From the NCBI RefSeq assembly GCF_029323795.1, contig NZ_CP119758.1, positions 3,224,001 through 3,288,000 on the forward strand: a stretch of DNA of 64,000 nt. The letters are read 5' to 3'. Below, piece after piece: positions 18,103 through 27,221 of this stretch (position 1 is its first letter; each line of letters starts with the position of its first letter). Source of the stretch: Zobellia alginiliquefaciens. GTDB lineage: Bacteria > Bacteroidota > Bacteroidia > Flavobacteriales > Flavobacteriaceae. A program made the position numbers and the translations under genes. The notes beneath the pieces are model-generated. The model had not been told where the DNA came from. It made no database searches and saw only the letters and a program-made list of their open reading frames with translations.

Positions 18103-20106
18103 TTATTTATTTTCTTCTCCTTCTTCAGTTAACGCATCCTCTGAGGATATTGAACCATTAGAAATTTTTTCTTGTCCTTTTTTATCGAACTCTTCTCCAA
18201 AAGATCTTTTGCCAAAAATCTTTTCTAAGTCTTCTTTAAAGATGACTTCTTTTTCCAATAATCTTTCTGCAAGGATGGTAAGTTTATCCTTATTATCGGT
18301 CAATACCTGAATAGCTCTTTGGTATTGCTCCTCAATAATTTTAGATATTTCCTCATCAATCTTTTTGGCAGTATCCTCACTGTAAGGTTTGGAGAAACCA
18401 TATGAGTCTTGTCCCGATGAATCGTAATATGTAATGTTACCTATTTCGTCGTTAAGACCGTAAATGGTTACCATTGCCCTTGCTTGCTTGGTTACTTTTT
18501 CCAAATCACTCAAGGCTCCGGTAGAAATTTTATTGAAAATTACTTTTTCCGCAGCTCTACCTCCCATAGTGGCGCACATTTCATCTAGCATTTGCTCTGG
18601 GCGTACAATAAGGCGTTCTTCTGGCAAATACCATGCGGCACCTAAGGATTGCCCTCTTGGTACGATAGTAACTTTTACCAATGGAGCGGCATGCTCCAAC
18701 ATCCAACTTGTAGTAGCGTGACCTGCCTCATGAAAAGCAATAGTTTCCTTTTCACCAGGAGTTATAATTTTGTTCTTTTTCTCCAATCCGCCAACAATTC
18801 TGTCAACAGCATCCAGGAAATCTTGCTTTGAAACTGCCTTTTTCTCTTTTCTAGCCGCGATTAATGCAGCTTCATTACAAACATTTGCAATATCCGCTCC
18901 AGAGAAACCAGGTGTTTGTCTGGCTAGGAAATCAAGGTCTAAAGCCTCAGAAGTTTTGATAGGTCTTAGGTGAACTTCAAAAATTTCTTCCCTTTCTCTA
19001 ATATCCGGAAGGTCTACATATATCTGTCTGTCAAAACGACCGGCACGCATTAAAGCTTTATCCAAAACATCTGCACGGTTGGTAGCCGCTAAAACAATAA
19101 CATTGGTGTTCGTTCCAAAACCATCCATTTCAGTCAATAACTGGTTCAAGGTGTTTTCACGTTCATCGTTAGATCCGGTAAAGTTGTTCTTGCCACGTGC
19201 TCTACCAATGGCATCTATCTCATCAATAAATATAATGGCAGGTGATTTATCTTTTGCTTGTTTAAACAAGTCGCGTACTCTTGAAGCACCTACACCTACG
19301 AACATTTCTACGAAATCAGAACCTGATAGGGAAAAGAAAGGTACTTTGGCCTCACCAGCAACAGCTTTTGCCAAAAGGGTTTTACCTGTTCCCGGAGGGC
19401 CCACCAAAAGGGCTCCTTTCGGTATTTTACCACCCAGGGAAGTGTACTTGTCCGGGTTTCTTAGGAATTCTACAATTTCTTCTACTTCCTCTTTGGCCCC
19501 TTCAAGACCTGCAACATCTTTAAATGAAGTTCTGGTATCTGTCTTTTCGTCAAAAAGCTTGGCTTTGGATTTTCCAATATTAAAGATTTGACCACCAGCG
19601 CCGCCACCGCCGCCGCCAGACATTCTGCGCATCAAATAAATCCAAATACCAATTATTAGTACAAAAGGTAGTATGCCCAATAGAAGGTCCATTAGATAAT
19701 TATTGTCCGTATCGTAATCAACAATAGTATCTAAATTGTTTTCTTTTTTGATGTTTTTTATTTCGTTCTCAAAGTTCTGTAAATCACCGTAATCCAATAC
19801 ATATTGGGGTACAGCACCTGTTGAGGGTAGAAAAGGCTTTTCCGCTACATCTTTATGAACATCCTTGGCCATAGCTTCTTCCGTAAGAAAAACTTTGGCC
19901 TGACGCGTATTGGTGATAATCATTATTTCTTTGACATCACCGTTTCTAAGATACTCTTGTAGCTCTGAAGTTGTTGTCTTTCTGGTACTGGCCAAATTGC
20001 CGCTACCTATAAATTGAAAACCTATTAAAAGTATTGCAATCAATCCATAAATCCACCATGAGCTGAACTTCGGTTTCTTGTTGTTTGTATTATTATCTTT
20101 AGCCAT
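18103..20106 (-). CDS. ftsH: ATP-dependent zinc metalloprotease FtsH
   Basis: A hexameric inner-membrane AAA+ protease that degrades misfolded membrane proteins and regulatory proteins. The 667 residues show two membrane helices (about 17-34 and 138-159), a polyglycine linker (164-169), Walker A GPPGTGKT (236-243), Walker B IIFIDEIDAIG, the second region of homology with RAGRFDRQ, and the zinc site HEAGH (459-463). The C-terminal tail is acidic. It is preceded by rsfS (9-bp gap). Confidence 0.97.
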   Translation of the reverse strand: MAKDNNTNNKKPKFSSWWIYGLIAILLIGFQFIGSGNLASTRKTTTSELQEYLRNGDVKEIMIITNTRQAKVFLTEEAMAKDVHKDVAEKPFLPSTGAVPQYVLDYGDLQNFENEIKNIKKENNLDTIVDYDTDNNYLMDLLLGILPFVLIIGIWIYLMRRMSGGGGGGAGGQIFNIGKSKAKLFDEKTDTRTSFKDVAGLEGAKEEVEEIVEFLRNPDKYTSLGGKIPKGALLVGPPGTGKTLLAKAVAGEAKVPFFSLSGSDFVEMFVGVGASRVRDLFKQAKDKSPAIIFIDEIDAIGRARGKNNFTGSNDERENTLNQLLTEMDGFGTNTNVIVLAATNRADVLDKALMRAGRFDRQIYVDLPDIREREEIFEVHLRPIKTSEALDLDFLARQTPGFSGADIANVCNEAALIAARKEKKAVSKQDFLDAVDRIVGGLEKKNKIITPGEKETIAFHEAGHATTSWMLEHAAPLVKVTIVPRGQSLGAAWYLPEERLIVRPEQMLDEMCATMGGRAAEKVIFNKISTGALSDLEKVTKQARAMVTIYGLNDEIGNITYYDSSGQDSYGFSKPYSEDTAKKIDEEISKIIEEQYQRAIQVLTDNKDKLTILAERLLEKEVIFKEDLEKIFGKRSFGEEFDKKGQEKISNGSISSEDALTEEGEENK

Positions 20107-20115
20107 TATTATTTT

Positions 20116-20499
20116 TTACTGATTCAAACTGCTACTACTTTCTATTGTGGTTACTTTGGCATCTCCCCAAAGACCTTCAATATCATAATATTCTCTAACT
20201 TGTCTTTGAAAAACGTGTACAACAACGTTAACATAGTCCATTAATACCCACTCGGCATTATCTTCACCTTCTACGTGCCAAGGTTTGTCTTGTATGGATT
20301 TGCTAACGATTTTACGAATTGAACCTACTATTGCGTTTACGTGCGTATTTGAAGTACCATTACAAATTATAAAGTAGTCGCAAACGGTGTTTTCTATATC
20401 TCTAAGGTCAAGGAGATTTATATCTTGCCCCTTAACTTCTTCTATCCCCTGTAATATCAATGCAATTAGTTCATCTGCACTGGCTTTGCTTTTTTGCAT
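20116..20499 (-). CDS. rsfS: Ribosome silencing factor RsfS
   Basis: A 127-residue protein that binds uL14 of the 50S subunit and blocks subunit joining under starvation. Family marks are GQDINLLDLRDIENTVCDYF, ICNGTSNTHVNAI and WVLMDYVNVVVHVF. It heads the minus-strand operon rsfS-ftsH-LUD-cdsA-psd-ACBP. A possible -7 box TAACTTTG is found 20 nt before its start (20526-20519). It is divergent from birA. Confidence 0.95.
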   Translation of the reverse strand: MQKSKASADELIALILQGIEEVKGQDINLLDLRDIENTVCDYFIICNGTSNTHVNAIVGSIRKIVSKSIQDKPWHVEGEDNAEWVLMDYVNVVVHVFQRQVREYYDIEGLWGDAKVTTIESSSSLNQ

Positions 20500-20592
20500 T
20501 CAAAAATTTTAGTTTCTACAAAGTTATTATTTTTTTGTTCTTTTAGACCTAGTTTTTTATAATAGATACAATATCTTCAAAATGAGCCTAGC

Positions 20593-21324
20593 ATGAATAT
20601 AATCAAACTTGATGCCACGGACTCTACAAACGCATATTTAAAGCGTTTGTTGTCTGATGGCGAAAGGACTGATTTTACGGTCGTTTCCGCTAAAGAGCAA
20701 CACAGTGGAAAGGGGCAAATGGGCGCTAAATGGGAGTCTGATTCTGGTAAAAACCTTACTTTTAGTGTGTTAAGGAAGGATTTGACGTTAGGGGCAAATG
20801 ATTATTTTTTACTGAATATTTGCGTGTCATTGGCCGTTTATAATACTTTAAAAACATATCAAATACCAGATTTAACCATAAAATGGCCCAACGACATTCT
20901 GTCAGGTACGTCAAAAATTTGTGGAATTCTTATTGAAAATATGCTGTCGGGAACTTTAATCAATACCGCAATTATAGGAATAGGGCTGAATGTGAACCAA
21001 ACCTTTTTTGGAACACTCGAAAATGCATCGTCTCTAAAATTAATTGTGGGGAGAAGTTTTGATTTGGACGAGTTGTTGTTCAATCTATTAAAAAGTTTGA
21101 AATCTGTTTTTTTAGAGTCGAATACGAGTAGCAAAGAAAGCTTATGGCAGACTTACGAGCAGGTACTTTTTAGAAAAGACAAGCCCTCTACTTTTGAGAA
21201 TAGGGAAAACGAACTGTTCATGGGCTTTATTCGCGGGGTTTCCCCACAAGGGAAACTACAAATAGCCTTGGAAGACAATGCTTTAAAAGAATTTGATATT
21301 AAAGAGGTAAAATTGCTCTACTAA
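20593..21324 (+). CDS. birA: Biotin-[acetyl-CoA-carboxylase] ligase, catalytic domain only
   Basis: A protein of 243 residues that activates biotin with ATP and attaches it to carrier lysines, which here would include pyruvate carboxylase. The biotinyl-AMP loop appears as HSGKGQMGAKWES (GKGQMG for the usual GRGRRG), and KWPNDILSGTSKICGILIE holds the catalytic Lys. There is no N-terminal DNA-binding domain, so it is not a repressor like E. coli BirA. Its stop abuts the stop of the convergent SRPBCC gene. Confidence 0.93.
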   Translation: MNIIKLDATDSTNAYLKRLLSDGERTDFTVVSAKEQHSGKGQMGAKWESDSGKNLTFSVLRKDLTLGANDYFLLNICVSLAVYNTLKTYQIPDLTIKWPNDILSGTSKICGILIENMLSGTLINTAIIGIGLNVNQTFFGTLENASSLKLIVGRSFDLDELLFNLLKSLKSVFLESNTSSKESLWQTYEQVLFRKDKPSTFENRENELFMGFIRGVSPQGKLQIALEDNALKEFDIKEVKLLY

Positions 21325-21717
21325 TTAAATCTTAGCTAAGTTATCCGATAGCGTACCCATGAAATTCGTTATTGGGTGCTTGATCATCATTGCCATCATA
21401 GCGTTGAACTGGCCTTCAAAACTTAGGGAAACTTTGCTTTCCGTATCACTGACAGCTAAAATATCTGCAGTAAGTGTAAAGGGTAGTTTATCGCTAGCCG
21501 CACCTAAAACTATTTGGCTGTTTGGGGTTTGTGACTGTCGTTGTAAAACAATTTGTGGCATTCCTGATAAGGCAAATAGGAAGCGGTCTTCGTTAATTAC
21601 TTCAAATTTATCGATATTATCGGGCATTAATTTTTCAAAATTCTTTAGATCCGTTAAGAACTCAAAAACTTCTTTATCTCCTTTTGAAATATTTCTTTGT
21701 GGTGTCTCTATGTGCAT
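21325..21717 (-). CDS. SRPBCC/START-like small protein
   Basis: A 130-residue cytoplasmic protein with a probable helix-grip fold: EVFEFLTDLKNFEKLMPDNI near the start resembles ligand-binding SRPBCC proteins. The remainder is beta-rich with a C-terminal helix (MMIKHPITNFMGTLSDNLA). No catalytic residues can be assigned. It lies 7 bp after pyrE and is probably co-transcribed. Confidence 0.7.
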   Translation of the reverse strand: MHIETPQRNISKGDKEVFEFLTDLKNFEKLMPDNIDKFEVINEDRFLFALSGMPQIVLQRQSQTPNSQIVLGAASDKLPFTLTADILAVSDTESKVSLSFEGQFNAMMAMMIKHPITNFMGTLSDNLAKI

Positions 21718-21724
21718 AGTACTA

Positions 21725-22366
21725 TTATTGTTCCCATTTAGAAGGATTCTTTCTCCATCCTAGTAAGGTGTTTAACTGGTCTTCTTTAATAAACTGAGTA
21801 TCCGAGGCTTGCTCGATCAAATGGTCATAATCACTAAGCGTATTCAAAGAGACATTTTTTTCTTCAAAATTATGCTGAGCAACGTCAAAACCATAGGTGA
21901 ATATGGCTAGCATGCCCTTTACATTGGCTCCGGACTCTTTTAAAGCCTCTACAGCGTTTAAACTACTCTTTCCCGTACTAATCAAATCTTCAATGACCAC
22001 AACGGTCTGGTTGGGTTCTAATTGGCCTTCAATTTGGTTTTTTCTTCCATGTGCCTTAGGCTCCGGTCTGACGTAAATAAACGGAAGCCCTAGAAAATCG
22101 GCAACTAAAGCACCAATACCAATGGCTCCTGTAGCTACTCCTGCAATAATATCAGGCTTACCATAAAGAGCCTCTACCTGCTTGGCCATCTCTTCTCTTA
22201 TGAAGTTTCTAATGACAGGATAGGAGAGTATTATTCTGTTGTCACAATATATTGGAGATTTCCATCCGGAAGCCCATACGAAAGGATTTTCCGGTTTCAA
22301 CTTAATTGCATTAATTTGCAGTAGAAGTTCGGCCGTTTTTTTGGCGGTATTTTTGTCTAAAACCAT
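21725..22366 (-). CDS. pyrE: Orotate phosphoribosyltransferase
   Basis: Catalyses orotate plus PRPP to OMP in pyrimidine synthesis. The start at 22366 (MVLDKNTAKKTAE) gives 213 residues, the usual length. The open frame runs further upstream to 22513 but that part overlaps the Nudix gene and lacks family character. Motifs are NPFVWASGWKSPIYCDNR, the catalytic loop RPEPKAHGRKNQIEG and the PRPP site VVVIEDLISTGKSS. Its ATG overlaps an ATG of the divergent Nudix gene within CATG. Confidence 0.95.
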   Translation of the reverse strand: MVLDKNTAKKTAELLLQINAIKLKPENPFVWASGWKSPIYCDNRIILSYPVIRNFIREEMAKQVEALYGKPDIIAGVATGAIGIGALVADFLGLPFIYVRPEPKAHGRKNQIEGQLEPNQTVVVIEDLISTGKSSLNAVEALKESGANVKGMLAIFTYGFDVAQHNFEEKNVSLNTLSDYDHLIEQASDTQFIKEDQLNTLLGWRKNPSKWEQ

Positions 22367-22373
22367 GACGCAA

Positions 22374-22961
22374 ATGTATAAAGTTTTTGTGAACGAATTG
22401 CCCTTGATCCTAACAAATAAACTCTCGGAAACGAAAGGCGGCGAATATTTTTTGTTGAACGAGGCTTCTATACAAGATGCTATAAAGGCTTTGCGTAAAA
22501 AAAAGTTGGACAAAGCATTTATCTATCATCCGAATTCGGAGGAAATACTTAAGAAATTTACACATAGTATACCTTTGGTAGTTGCCGCCGGGGGAGTAGT
22601 GACCAATGATATTGGTGAAGTGCTATTTATTTACAGAAATGATAAATGGGATTTGCCAAAAGGGAAATTAGACAAAGGAGAATCTATAGAAGCGTGTGCC
22701 GTAAGGGAGGTTATGGAGGAAACCGGCGTAAAAGAACTTAGGGTGGAGAATTTTCTAAAAACCACGTATCATATCATTAGCAATGGTGGGGTCTATACCT
22801 TAAAAGAGGTGCATTGGTATGCTATGCGAACCAGTTATACGGGTAAGCTTAAACCTGAAAAGAAAGAGGGAATAGTTAAAGTAAAATGGAAAGGACCTAA
22901 AAAAATTCAGGAAGCACTTCAAAATTCCTATAATAATATAAAAATCCTTTTTGGGGCGTAA
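22374..22961 (+). CDS. Nudix hydrolase
   Basis: A protein of 195 residues with an N-terminal extension of about 65 residues before the Nudix fold. The Nudix box GKLDKGESIEACAVREVMEE matches GX5EX7REUXEEXGU fully and binds divalent metal. Substrates are nucleoside diphosphate derivatives or related molecules, not predictable here. The start may be ATG at 22374 (MYKVFVNE) or ATG at 22365 (MTQMYKVF). The latter lies inside the pyrE start codon. It ends two bases from the stop of the convergent M14 peptidase gene. Confidence 0.88.
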   Translation: MYKVFVNELPLILTNKLSETKGGEYFLLNEASIQDAIKALRKKKLDKAFIYHPNSEEILKKFTHSIPLVVAAGGVVTNDIGEVLFIYRNDKWDLPKGKLDKGESIEACAVREVMEETGVKELRVENFLKTTYHIISNGGVYTLKEVHWYAMRTSYTGKLKPEKKEGIVKVKWKGPKKIQEALQNSYNNIKILFGA

Positions 22962-22963
22962 TC

Positions 22964-24739
22964 TTACTCTTTCATAATTCTATAAACAGGGTATTGCATG
23001 TGGCTACTCTCGTAGTGGTCAGAACGCTTAAATAGCCAGTCTAACTGCGCATACCAGTTAGTGTTAAAAAGAGAATCATTGGCTTTTTTGTATAGAAAAC
23101 TATCCTTTAAAGTCTGGTTTTCCTCTAATAATTTGGCGGCTTCATCTTCAAAAACGTATGGAGAGAATCCTTCTTTTTGCTGCAAGACCGAATCGAAAAA
23201 GTTCCAGTTAAAGAATGAATCTTTGGTTTCCGGCTCTAAGGTCTCCAATATATAACGAATGCCTTTCTGATCCGTAGGAATCAAAATATCTCCTTGTTGA
23301 AATTTTATTTTTTCAGTTGAGTTTTTTACTTCTGTATCATAATGCGGATAATGGCCTTCGTAAGGTTTGTCTACAGTGTTGTAACTTTCTATTTTATAGG
23401 ATTGCACTGTGAGCATAGTATCCTTTTGGAATGTTGTATAATTTATTTCATTGAGTTCCAAAAGTGAAATAACCCTGCGCCAACCCTTTTTAAGTATGTA
23501 AGCTTCAGGAATTTCAATAGAATCTGTTGGTGTATAGAAGTTTTGATATGGTGTTTTTTTATTAAAAGGTCGGGTCCTGTCATATTTTAGTCTTGTGAGC
23601 CCTGTTACTACACTGGTTAGCGTATCGGCTTCATACCCCTTAAAATCTAAAATGGTTGTTTTTGTGGTGTCTATCTGCCATTTGGTAGGGTAGTGGCTCC
23701 ATTCCTTATGTCTGTACTTTGCTTCGGCCCGTAATTGCTTTATTTGTTTTGAATCGGTTTCAGCTAAATCAATCATTTTGGTCATCAACATATATGTGCC
23801 TTCTACTCTTTGTTTATAGGGTTTGAGCATGTGGGTTTCTACCATCATGCCCAAAGTATTCCATAATGAGGTATAGCCTGTGGAATATCTGGGGTAATCC
23901 ATGAATTGGGAAAACCCCTTTTCCGGAACTTGATTAAAAACATTCACATAAGGTGTTATCTCCCAATCTGCTATTTGCAAAGACTTTTCTAGGGTAGGCA
24001 TCATTTTATTATGAACGTAATCACCCAAGTTGCCTCCTAACTTGTTGTGTTGAGTAAATAAGTGGGTAAGGGTGTATTGGTAATCAGCGCCGTTACTAAC
24101 ATGGTTGTCAATAAAGATATCAGGGTTGACCATATGGAAGATTTCAAAAAACGTACGTGCGTTTTTAGTGTCTGCCTTAATAAAATCTCGATTGAGGTCG
24201 TAATTTAGAGTGTTGCCCCTAAAGCCATAGGAAATAGGACCATTTTGATTGGCCCTTGTGGTGCTGTTTCTATTCAAAGCTCCTCCAATATTATAAATTG
24301 GAATAGTTACCAATACGGTGTTTTTTGGAGCATTTAATTTGCCAGTTGCAAAATCTCTGTATAACAACATTGTGGCATCAATCCCATCACTTTCACCAGG
24401 GTGAATACCGTTATTAATAAAAAGTATGGTCTTGTTATCTGCTATTTTCTGAAAATTAAAGTCGCCATCCGGATTGTAGGTGATTATATGTAACGGGTAG
24501 CCACTATCTGTTTCTCCAATGGTCTGCATGTTTATTTCAGGAAATTCTTTGGCTAGCCTAATGTAGAAATCTATGGTCTCTAGATATGTTGCGGTTTCGG
24601 TGCCGTTGCTGAGTTCAAAGTGGGTTTTATAGTCCTCGGTTTTATCTTGTTGCTCCGTTTCGCACGAGAAAAAAATGAATAGGGCCGCAAGAAGAAAAAT
24701 GCATAAAAGAGGACTGTAGGGTATAGATATTCGTTGCAT
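22964..24739 (-). CDS. M14-family zinc carboxypeptidase, lipoprotein
   Basis: A protein of 591 residues. The N-terminus has a hydrophobic leader ending in a lipobox (ALFIFFSC), so it is probably membrane-anchored outside the cytoplasm. Zinc ligands are visible as NNGIHPGESDG (HxxE) and DNHVSNGADYQYT (His), and a candidate catalytic Glu in MMVETHML. After about residue 350 there is an extra beta-rich C-terminal part. Members trim C-terminal residues from peptides or act on peptidoglycan peptides. Specificity is not predictable. Confidence 0.87.
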   Translation of the reverse strand: MQRISIPYSPLLCIFLLAALFIFFSCETEQQDKTEDYKTHFELSNGTETATYLETIDFYIRLAKEFPEINMQTIGETDSGYPLHIITYNPDGDFNFQKIADNKTILFINNGIHPGESDGIDATMLLYRDFATGKLNAPKNTVLVTIPIYNIGGALNRNSTTRANQNGPISYGFRGNTLNYDLNRDFIKADTKNARTFFEIFHMVNPDIFIDNHVSNGADYQYTLTHLFTQHNKLGGNLGDYVHNKMMPTLEKSLQIADWEITPYVNVFNQVPEKGFSQFMDYPRYSTGYTSLWNTLGMMVETHMLKPYKQRVEGTYMLMTKMIDLAETDSKQIKQLRAEAKYRHKEWSHYPTKWQIDTTKTTILDFKGYEADTLTSVVTGLTRLKYDRTRPFNKKTPYQNFYTPTDSIEIPEAYILKKGWRRVISLLELNEINYTTFQKDTMLTVQSYKIESYNTVDKPYEGHYPHYDTEVKNSTEKIKFQQGDILIPTDQKGIRYILETLEPETKDSFFNWNFFDSVLQQKEGFSPYVFEDEAAKLLEENQTLKDSFLYKKANDSLFNTNWYAQLDWLFKRSDHYESSHMQYPVYRIMKE

Positions 24740-24773
24740 ATATCAAAAATAAGCAAAAACGGGTAAGCTTATA

Positions 24774-25178
24774 CTATGCAATTTTGGTAATCTCGGCAAC
24801 GTGTTCCTTACGGATAGGTTTGTTGTTAAAGGTAATGGTATGGCATGTTTTTTTCTTGAACTCTTCCCAGTTCTGTAAATCGAAGGTGTCTATGGAAGAT
24901 GTAATGATATTTACTCGTACTTTTTCGGTTAGTTTAAGGGTGATGAACTCATCTAGAAATTGCCACCCGTCCATAATAGGCATGTTTATATCTAAAAAAA
25001 TAACCTGGGGTACTTTTTTATTTTCCTCGATTCGCTGCTTAATCCCTTGAATGGCCATTTTGCCATTGCGGTATACGCTAATATCATTGCAATCAACCAC
25101 TAGGCTTAACATCTTTTGAATGCCAAAAACGGTAATAGGGTCATCATCAATAATACAAATGCTTTCAATTTTGTTCAT
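24774..25178 (-). CDS. Stand-alone response regulator (CheY-like receiver)
   Basis: A protein of 134 residues from the ATG at 25178 (MNKIESICIIDDDP). An upstream start at 25205 lies deep in the kinase gene. The acidic pocket IDDDP, the phospho-acceptor Asp in FLDINMPIMDGW, the TSS switch residues and a Lys in NNKPI complete a receiver domain. There is no output domain. The start overlaps the end of the PAS kinase gene by 14 bp, so it should be its partner. Confidence 0.9.
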   Translation of the reverse strand: MNKIESICIIDDDPITVFGIQKMLSLVVDCNDISVYRNGKMAIQGIKQRIEENKKVPQVIFLDINMPIMDGWQFLDEFITLKLTEKVRVNIITSSIDTFDLQNWEEFKKKTCHTITFNNKPIRKEHVAEITKIA

Positions 25179-27018
25179 TAAAATATATTTTGAAGGTAGT
25201 GCCAAGGCCTACCTTACTGGCAACTGTCACTTTGCCGTTCATTGCCTCTATTTGGTTTTTAGTAATGTAAAGACCTATGCCTCTGGCGTCACTATGATCG
25301 TGAAAGGTTTTGTACATGCCAAATAATTTGTTTCCGTATTTTTTAAGATCAATACCCAGTCCGTTATCCTCAATGGATAACACTACATAACCATTCTCAT
25401 TAACCGTATTTAAGGTAATTAACGGTGGTCTGTCCGGATGTCTGTATTTTACTGCATTAGTGATGAAATTCATTAGAATACTGTCAATATATGCCGGTAT
25501 AACTTTAATACTCGTGTGTTCGGAAATAGCATTTACTATTTTAGCATTATTATTTACTAAAAATGCTTTGAGATTTCGTTTTACGGAAACAATACGCTGA
25601 TTTAACCTTACAGGCTTTTTCTCAAGATTAATATTTGTATTGATTGCTACTACCTCGTTTAGATTTTCCAAAGTTTCAAGTAAATTGTCTGAAGCTTGGG
25701 TGAGCATTGTTATGATGTTAGATTTCTCTTCCTCGTTTTTCTCATTGGCAAGAAAATCCAATAACATTGAGAAATTGGCGGTATGAGAGCGCAAATTGTG
25801 AGAAACAATATGTGCAAAATTCACTAGTTTTTTGTTCTGTTGCGAGGTAACATTAATTAAATCACGTAGTTCCTGTTCCTTTTGTTTAAGGTCCGAGATA
25901 TCCATACTGATGCCTACTAGACCTTGTGCTTTACCATTATTTCCCTTCAGTGGAATTTTTGATGTAAGGAATGTAGAGATTCTACCGTCTTTAGTTTCAC
26001 TAATGGTTTCCCTGCCTAAAATAGGTGTAAGAGTTTCCATTACCTGTAAATCTTCCGATCTGGAAATTAATGCAATATCCTTGTTGAAAAGTTCAAAGTC
26101 ACTCTTTCCTAATAACTCATCAGCGCTATCCACGCCCATGTAGTCGCATTCGGATTTGTTGACCAGAATTTTTCTAGATTCTGTATCTTTTATAAATACA
26201 TTAAGAGGTAAGTTGTCAATTAGGGTTCGTAGCAACAGCTCATTTTCCTTGGTCTTGGTTTCTGATTGAACCTGTTCCTCAATGTTCTGTAATGTTCCTT
26301 TAATACCTACAATTTTACCATCTGAATATGTGGGTATGCCAGCTACTTGTACCCAAATTTGATTGCCTTTTGCGGTATTCAATTGTAATTTTTCGCTCCA
26401 AGATGTGCCCTTGTTGATGGTTTCATGAACCAACATTGAAATTGTATTTCTGTTGTGCCCATCTTTATACGAAGCTATTGCGTTATCAAAAGAGAACACA
26501 TGCTCGTTGCCTACTTCATAAATCACGCGAACGGTGTCGCAACATATGAGCTTATCATTTTCAATGTTGTAATCCCAAACACCAATTTTGCTTATCTCGC
26601 ACATGGCATCCAGAAGGGATTGAAGTGTGTTTACCTGTTCTTTTCTAAACTTCTTATCTGTAATATCCTCAAAATTAATAATGAGGCCAATAGTACTGTC
26701 GTCTTCATTTTGCCATGCGGTACATGTCCATTTATAACAGTTAGGGCCGGAGGCGCTACTTAAGCTATAATTTAAATTTGAGTGGTCGGGTTTGTCTGAA
26801 AGACAGTGGTATAGGGTGTTTTCCCAATCCTCGCTGAGTGTTGTGAATAATTCGTTTATGGGTCTGCCAAATGTATTTTTTGAGTCAAAACCAAAATCGG
26901 CAAAAAACTTGTCGGACGCATAAATAACCTCGAACTTTTTGTTCGTAAAAACAGTTGCTGTAGGCAGCTGTTTTACTAGGGGGTTATTTGCTATGGTTGT
27001 GGTTCCGCTCAAGGTCAT
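25165..27018 (-). CDS. Cytoplasmic PAS sensor histidine kinase
   Basis: A protein of 617 residues without signal peptide or membrane helix. Three PAS domains occupy about 15-130, 135-255 and 260-385 (the third with EITK-like KDGRISTFLTSKIPLKGN). The dimerisation/phospho-acceptor region has VNFAHIVSHNLRSHTANF. The ATPase domain has NFITNAVKYRHPDRP (N box), EDNGLGIDL (G1) and RGIGLYITK (G2). It is followed by an overlapping receiver gene. The multiple PAS domains suggest sensing of a soluble or redox cue. Confidence 0.92.
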   Translation of the reverse strand: MTLSGTTTIANNPLVKQLPTATVFTNKKFEVIYASDKFFADFGFDSKNTFGRPINELFTTLSEDWENTLYHCLSDKPDHSNLNYSLSSASGPNCYKWTCTAWQNEDDSTIGLIINFEDITDKKFRKEQVNTLQSLLDAMCEISKIGVWDYNIENDKLICCDTVRVIYEVGNEHVFSFDNAIASYKDGHNRNTISMLVHETINKGTSWSEKLQLNTAKGNQIWVQVAGIPTYSDGKIVGIKGTLQNIEEQVQSETKTKENELLLRTLIDNLPLNVFIKDTESRKILVNKSECDYMGVDSADELLGKSDFELFNKDIALISRSEDLQVMETLTPILGRETISETKDGRISTFLTSKIPLKGNNGKAQGLVGISMDISDLKQKEQELRDLINVTSQQNKKLVNFAHIVSHNLRSHTANFSMLLDFLANEKNEEEKSNIITMLTQASDNLLETLENLNEVVAINTNINLEKKPVRLNQRIVSVKRNLKAFLVNNNAKIVNAISEHTSIKVIPAYIDSILMNFITNAVKYRHPDRPPLITLNTVNENGYVVLSIEDNGLGIDLKKYGNKLFGMYKTFHDHSDARGIGLYITKNQIEAMNGKVTVASKVGLGTTFKIYFNEQN

Positions 27019-27221
27019 GTTGTAATTTCTGACTAAAGTAGCTGCATTTTGCGTTATATCTAAACCTTTGTTGTGAATAGTATCAAACTCGTTGTGTTGT
27101 ACGAAAAAAGGGTTGTATGAACAAAATAAAAGCTAATTATGTTGTATTTACCTACAAATTACAAATTATATTTAATAATTAACACTTTTTAAATGTGTTA
27201 TTAGAAGATAAGGTGATAAAA

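Noticed and set aside
22367-22513. Extended start of pyrE at 22513, and of the Nudix gene at 22239
   Set aside because: Both extensions lie in the coding region of the opposite gene and add residues before the family N-termini.
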